A stretch of 64,000 nt of DNA. Source: Fibrobacterota bacterium (GTDB lineage: Bacteria; Fibrobacterota; Chitinivibrionia; Chitinivibrionales; FEN-1185). This document shows positions 59,054 through 64,000 of the stretch, piece after piece. The stretch's first letter is position 1, and each line of letters starts with the position of its first letter. Under the pieces are notes generated by a model that saw only the letters and a program-made list of their open reading frames with translations, was not told where the DNA came from and did no database searches. Both the position numbers and the translations under genes were made by a program. The DNA is taken from NCBI GenBank assembly GCA_003165595.1, contig PLWQ01000012.1:543392-607391 (forward strand), in the 5' to 3' direction.

Positions 59054-59215
59054 ATGTCACGAAAAACGGTCGTCATGATCGCAATGGTGATCGGCTCCTG
59101 CCTCGCCGGCTACCTCGTCTCTTTGTTCGGATTCGGCGTGTTCTCTTTCACATCGCTTATCGCAAGTGCGATCGGCGGAAGTCTCGGCATTTATGTTGCC
59201 TTTAAACTGACGTGA
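59054..59215 (+). CDS. Very small two-helix membrane protein
   Basis: 53 residues: MSRKTVVMIAMVIGSCLAGY, then LVSLFGFGVFSFTSLIASAI, then GGSLGIYVAFKLT. Two transmembrane helices with the GxxLG-type glycine pattern seen in small GlsB/YeaQ-like proteins. It begins 20 bases after the YcxB-like gene and is probably co-transcribed. No clear ribosome site. Function unknown. The following 59216-59499 has no gene I can support. Confidence 0.6.
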   Translation: MSRKTVVMIAMVIGSCLAGYLVSLFGFGVFSFTSLIASAIGGSLGIYVAFKLT

Positions 59216-59499
59216 ACACGATCGTGACGGACACGAAGTCTTTTCAGCTATGGGACACCTCCATAAATTCAGTTATCGCTGCTTTGCGTGTCATTCCCAC
59301 TGCATTTATTGCTGATGGAGCAGTTGCTCCTGCCAATCCATTTTCTCTATGAAGAACAAATGGATCCCCGAATCAGGTTGGGAATGACGAAACTCTCTAC
59401 CGAATAAAGGTGCCCTATAGTCCTTGATTCCGGATTGCTGAGCGGGTGCGGCGTGGGAAAAGGAGCGAGAATAAATCAACACGCTTATTTGTCTTTCGC

Positions 59500-59853
59500 C
59501 TACCTCGGCCTCTTCGCCAGGAACTTGAACGTGTCCCTGAGCACGGCCATTATCTTGCCTGCACCGGTCACATCCTGGTCGGTGCCGCGTTCGATGGCAA
59601 CGTAGCAGTAATCGTAGAGGAGAAACAGGCCTTCGGAGACCGAGTCGTTTACCCGGAGAGACATCTGGAGCTGTGAGAGAATGTTCTGCGCCTTGGCGAG
59701 CAGGGTCTGGCGTTCCGCGGGCCTGTTCAATGCCAAAGAAACAAATTGCACGCATTTCTCGTGCAGCATGCACACAGCCCTGCGCGTGGTGGCGGTTTCG
59801 ATCTGCACCTTTGCGTAGGAACCGGCTGCGATGGTGCTCGGCATGGACGGCAT
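59500..59853 (-). CDS. fliS: Flagellar export chaperone FliS
   Basis: 117 residues. Four-helix bundle that binds the C-terminus of flagellin before export. Features: SYAKVQIETATTRRAVCMLH, NRPAERQTLLAKAQNILSQL (in place of the usual I-x-K-A), LQMSLRVNDSVSEGLFLLYDYC (equivalent to the conserved LxxLYxY helix). Starts near AAGG before ATG at 59853; a second in-frame ATG lies nine bases later. Its gene follows flagellin in the same direction, so the two are coexpressed as in most bacteria. Confidence 0.88.
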   Translation of the reverse strand: MPSMPSTIAAGSYAKVQIETATTRRAVCMLHEKCVQFVSLALNRPAERQTLLAKAQNILSQLQMSLRVNDSVSEGLFLLYDYCYVAIERGTDQDVTGAGKIMAVLRDTFKFLAKRPR

Positions 59854-59983
59854 GGCGGCCTTCGCTCTGCAAATAGTTGACAAACACTTCAATCGTCCTT
59901 GACCGCGCCTTTGGGCCTCCCTACCCTTTGTAACAATGCCGGGTAAGAGCCTGCGGCGCTCTCCCCGGAAAAAATATCGGACG

Positions 59984-60826
59984 CTACTGCTGGAGCAGCC
60001 CGAACAAATGATTCGCGCTGATCTCCTTGAACTTGCTGAACGCAGCGATGCTACCCTGCTGCAGAAGCTCGGCAGTGGTGAGCTGCGCAAGTCCCTGCGC
60101 CATGTCTTCATCGCTCACCACCGACTGCGCCGCCTCGGTATTTATGTCGGCGACCGCAAGATTGTTGAGAGTGGAGTTGAACTGGTTGGAAGTGGCGCCC
60201 ACCGTACTCATCTGCGAATTGAGCGTGTCCATAGCGGTGTCGAGGGTGCCGATCGCCGCTTGCGCGTTGGCTGCCGTATCAATCGACGAACCCGTAATGT
60301 TGAGCGCGTTTGCGGTCATGTTTACCGTGGGCATGGTCACTGCGTCGCCTGCATTGGCGCCGGCCTGAACCTGGGCCGTTCCCGAGGCAAGGCCCGTGCC
60401 GTTGGCCACGTTCTGCGTATTATACTGCGAGGCGTCTGTTATCCTGGTGATTTCCTGGGTCAGCGACTGGTATTGTGTGTTGAGGTCCTGACGCTCCGAA
60501 TCGTTGAGCGTGCCGCTGGAAGCCTGGACGGCCAGGTCGCGCTGCTGCTGAATCATGTCCGACACCTGGGACCCGGTGCTGTCGGCGATGTTGAGCGCGC
60601 TCATGGCCTCATCCACGTTCTGCGATGCGACCTTGAACCCTCGTGCCTGGGTGTCGAGCTGCTCCGCAACACCAAGCCCGGCAGCATCATCGCTGGCACT
60701 GTTGATCCTTAGCGCGGTGGAAAGGCGTTCAAGGATTTTGTTGAGGTCTTTGTTGGTTTTCTGGATGCTCTTGGCCGCGGTGTCCAGTGGCTGGACGAGC
60801 CCGAAACTTCCCGTGTCGATTCTCAT
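59984..60826 (-). CDS. Flagellin, short and atypical
   Basis: 280 residues, close to the minimal flagellin (D0/D1 only, no hypervariable domain). The N-terminal block TNKDLNKILERLSTALRINS and ASDDAAGLGVAEQLDTQARG matches the conserved L-S-S-G-L-R-I-N-S-A-x-D-D-A-A-G motif with T-A replacing S-G. The C-terminal block AVADINTEAAQSVVSDEDMA is divergent, ending LFGLLQQ. GGGAGGTGGGGT precedes the ATG at 60826. It is driven by the sigma-28 promoter at 60880 and is followed by fliS. Confidence 0.88.
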   Translation of the reverse strand: MRIDTGSFGLVQPLDTAAKSIQKTNKDLNKILERLSTALRINSASDDAAGLGVAEQLDTQARGFKVASQNVDEAMSALNIADSTGSQVSDMIQQQRDLAVQASSGTLNDSERQDLNTQYQSLTQEITRITDASQYNTQNVANGTGLASGTAQVQAGANAGDAVTMPTVNMTANALNITGSSIDTAANAQAAIGTLDTAMDTLNSQMSTVGATSNQFNSTLNNLAVADINTEAAQSVVSDEDMAQGLAQLTTAELLQQGSIAAFSKFKEISANHLFGLLQQ

Positions 60827-60879
60827 ACCCCACCTCCCTGTTTGTGTGCGTACTGCCGTTCATAACTTCCCCTATTATT

Positions 60880-60906
60880 GTATCGGTAGAAAACCGAAAA
60901 ACTTTA
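60880..60906 (-). promoter_or_regulatory. Sigma-28 (FliA) promoter of the flagellin gene
   Basis: On the minus strand TAAAGTTT (60906-60899), 11-base spacer, ACCGATAC (60887-60880), against consensus TAAAGTTT-N11-GCCGATAA. Two -10 bases differ; the -35 is perfect. A sigma-70-like TATAAT lies further upstream (about 60937). Confidence 0.8.
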
Positions 60907-61091
60907 GCGGAATTTCCGGTTCTTCAATTATACCACATTTCGCTTCCTAATAATACGGAAATCGTCGGCCGGAATGTCACGTAAAACGGCTCTCTGCGGG
61001 GTAATTCTGCGCTGTGGAACCGCCGGTAATAATAAGGTGACCGGGCAGGAAAAGCAGCATGGAACCTGAAAGAAACGCCGGGTAGCCGACC

Positions 61092-62900
<1,809 letters not shown>

Positions 62901-62907
62901 GTTCCTC

Positions 62908-64000
62908 TCAGTTCCGCTGCGCCGCCGCGACCGAAACGATCTTGGTCTCAAAAGGCAGCATTTGGATTTTCTCCCGCCATTGCATGCGCCCGTTCTCGTC
63001 GAGCCAGGCCAGCGAGTGCGGGCCGGGCGCCAGCGAAATGCCCGATTGATACTCGGTAACGCGTTCCATGGCGACGCCGTTGATCAGCAGCTTGCCGTGC
63101 GGCGACCCGCCGGCCACCAGCAGCGTTCCGCACAGGCGGCCGCAGCCGGATGAATCGCAGCGAAGCGGCACTCTTCCGGTAACGACGCTCCTTGCCCGGA
63201 GCGCGCCGGCCAGCATAGCGGTCCCATCCTTGTGCATGGGCATACCCGCCAAGCCGGGGCCGCCGCCCATGCTCCAGTCACGGCTGTGGCGCCCCACCAC
63301 AAACGCAAAGAGCAGCAGGCACGCGCAGATCGCAACCACAGAGCCGTACCAGATGCGCCGCTGGACGCGTTTGCGCTGCACGTATTTGGGAAACGAGTTC
63401 ATGAGGCTTACGGCCTCCACGTTCTTCGGATTTTCCTCGATGCTTTCCACCAGCAGCCAGTAGGCTTCGTCCTCGCGGCCGTCGTGGAGAAGGAGCCTGG
63501 CAGCGCTGGCGAGCTTTACCGCGAGCTGCTCCGACGAAAGCGCCTGCGCCAGACGCCGCCAGTCGGGCTGGCCGATATGCGGCGCGGCGCATTGCCACAA
63601 GGCAAGCATCTCCGCACCCGACGCGGGCCGCTTTGCGGGATCGTCGCTGGTGCATTGCGCCGTGAACTCCGCGTAGGTGTCGCGCGGCAGGATATCGTGC
63701 ACGATCCTGCCCGCGGCAAACACGTCGCAGCGCATGGTGTCAATGCCCCGGCCGCCGCTCCATAGCTCGGGCGCCATGTAAGCCGGCGTTCCCTTTACCA
63801 CGCCGGAGACCGATTGCTGTCCGTCAATGACGTTCTTCGTGAAGCCGAAATCGACCAGCATGATGCCCTTGTCGGGCGACACAAGAATGTTCTCCGGCTT
63901 CAGGTCGCGGTGCGCGAAACCGAGCGTGTGCAGCGCGGCAAGCGAGCGGATCACGTGATCGGCCAGCCACAGCCGCTCCTCGGCGGACGGAAAGTGCGCC
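62908..64000 (-). CDS. Serine/threonine protein kinase (N-terminus cut by the window edge)
   Basis: The visible C-terminal 363 residues include the catalytic loop [17 protein letters not shown] motif [14 protein letters not shown], activation segment and APE motif [14 protein letters not shown], then a helical region, a membrane helix ([18 protein letters not shown]) and a periplasmic domain with a PEGA-like strand set ([20 protein letters not shown]) before the end. Pkn-type kinase with a transmembrane segment: a sensor or docking domain is outside and the kinase inside. Its stop is 7 bases before the FHA activator. The N-lobe lies beyond base 64000. Confidence 0.92.
   Translation of the reverse strand, partial: AHFPSAEERLWLADHVIRSLAALHTLGFAHRDLKPENILVSPDKGIMLVDFGFTKNVIDGQQSVSGVVKGTPAYMAPELWSGGRGIDTMRCDVFAAGRIVHDILPRDTYAEFTAQCTSDDPAKRPASGAEMLALWQCAAPHIGQPDWRRLAQALSSEQLAVKLASAARLLLHDGREDEAYWLLVESIEENPKNVEAVSLMNSFPKYVQRKRVQRRIWYGSVVAICACLLLFAFVVGRHSRDWSMGGGPGLAGMPMHKDGTAMLAGALRARSVVTGRVPLRCDSSGCGRLCGTLLVAGGSPHGKLLINGVAMERVTEYQSGISLAPGPHSLAWLDENGRMQWREKIQMLPFETKIVSVAAAQRN

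Overview
The window is a GC-rich (roughly 55-60%) stretch of a Gram-negative, flagellated, polysaccharide-degrading bacterium. Outer-membrane traits are an LptE-like lipoprotein, a predicted beta-barrel, an LPP20-like protein and several lipoboxes; motility is shown by flagellin and FliS. Several secreted enzymes end in a similar beta-rich C-terminal module resembling type IX secretion/cell-surface sorting domains. Together with the GH16, GH30, GH26-like, expansin-like and acetyl-esterase genes this suggests a Fibrobacterota-type organism. That placement is inference; the window has no rRNA. I saw no tRNA, rRNA, CRISPR array, insertion sequence or prophage.

Layout. 1-4.7 kb (minus): metK start (cut by the window edge), FMN reductase, larC, an ABC-2 exporter pair, HAD phosphatase. 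4.9-6.1 kb (plus): sigma-54 promoter, 61-residue protein, Hsp20, then another small protein. 6.3-10.8 kb: glycogen phosphorylase and a dynamin-like GTPase. 11-13.3 kb: two secreted proteins. 13.5-18.5 kb: two convergent paralogous cobalamin-type radical SAM enzymes, one behind a sigma-54 promoter, the other in an operon with a polytopic glycosyltransferase and an unknown protein. 18.6-34.3 kb: mostly secreted proteins and glycan-active enzymes (GH26-like, TIM-barrel, subtilase, expansin-like, GH16, GH30) mixed with YceH, GIY-YIG, LysE, a methyltransferase and a small double-HTH protein. 34.7-43.6 kb: pirin, pentapeptide protein, DinG-type helicase, LptE, two RRM proteins, DapF, PQ-loop-like protein and a sigma-70 factor. 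43.7-51.4 kb: envelope genes (TPR-SLH lipoprotein, LPP20 protein behind a CRP-like site, MraY-like transferase, acetyl-esterase, beta-barrel, tail-fibre-like protein). 51.5-59.2 kb: second double-HTH paralogue, zinc-ribbon/sigma-region-4 pair, folD, small membrane and lipoproteins, hppA with a structured leader, two small membrane proteins. 59.5-64 kb (minus): fliS, flagellin with a sigma-28 promoter, then an FHA-GAF sigma-54 activator co-transcribed with a Ser/Thr kinase.

Regulatory logic is the most striking aspect. Good -24/-12 promoters precede the small-protein/hsp20 unit and one radical SAM gene, and the window also encodes a sigma-54 activator whose FHA domain and upstream kinase suggest phosphothreonine input. 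A sigma-28 promoter sits before flagellin. A CRP-type palindrome sits exactly where a class II activator site would be before the LPP20 gene. A nested stem-loop lies in the long hppA leader. Most genes are ordinary single-copy functions; the radical SAM/glycosyltransferase locus, the double-HTH family and the zinc-ribbon/sigma-4 pair are the best candidates for undescribed biology.
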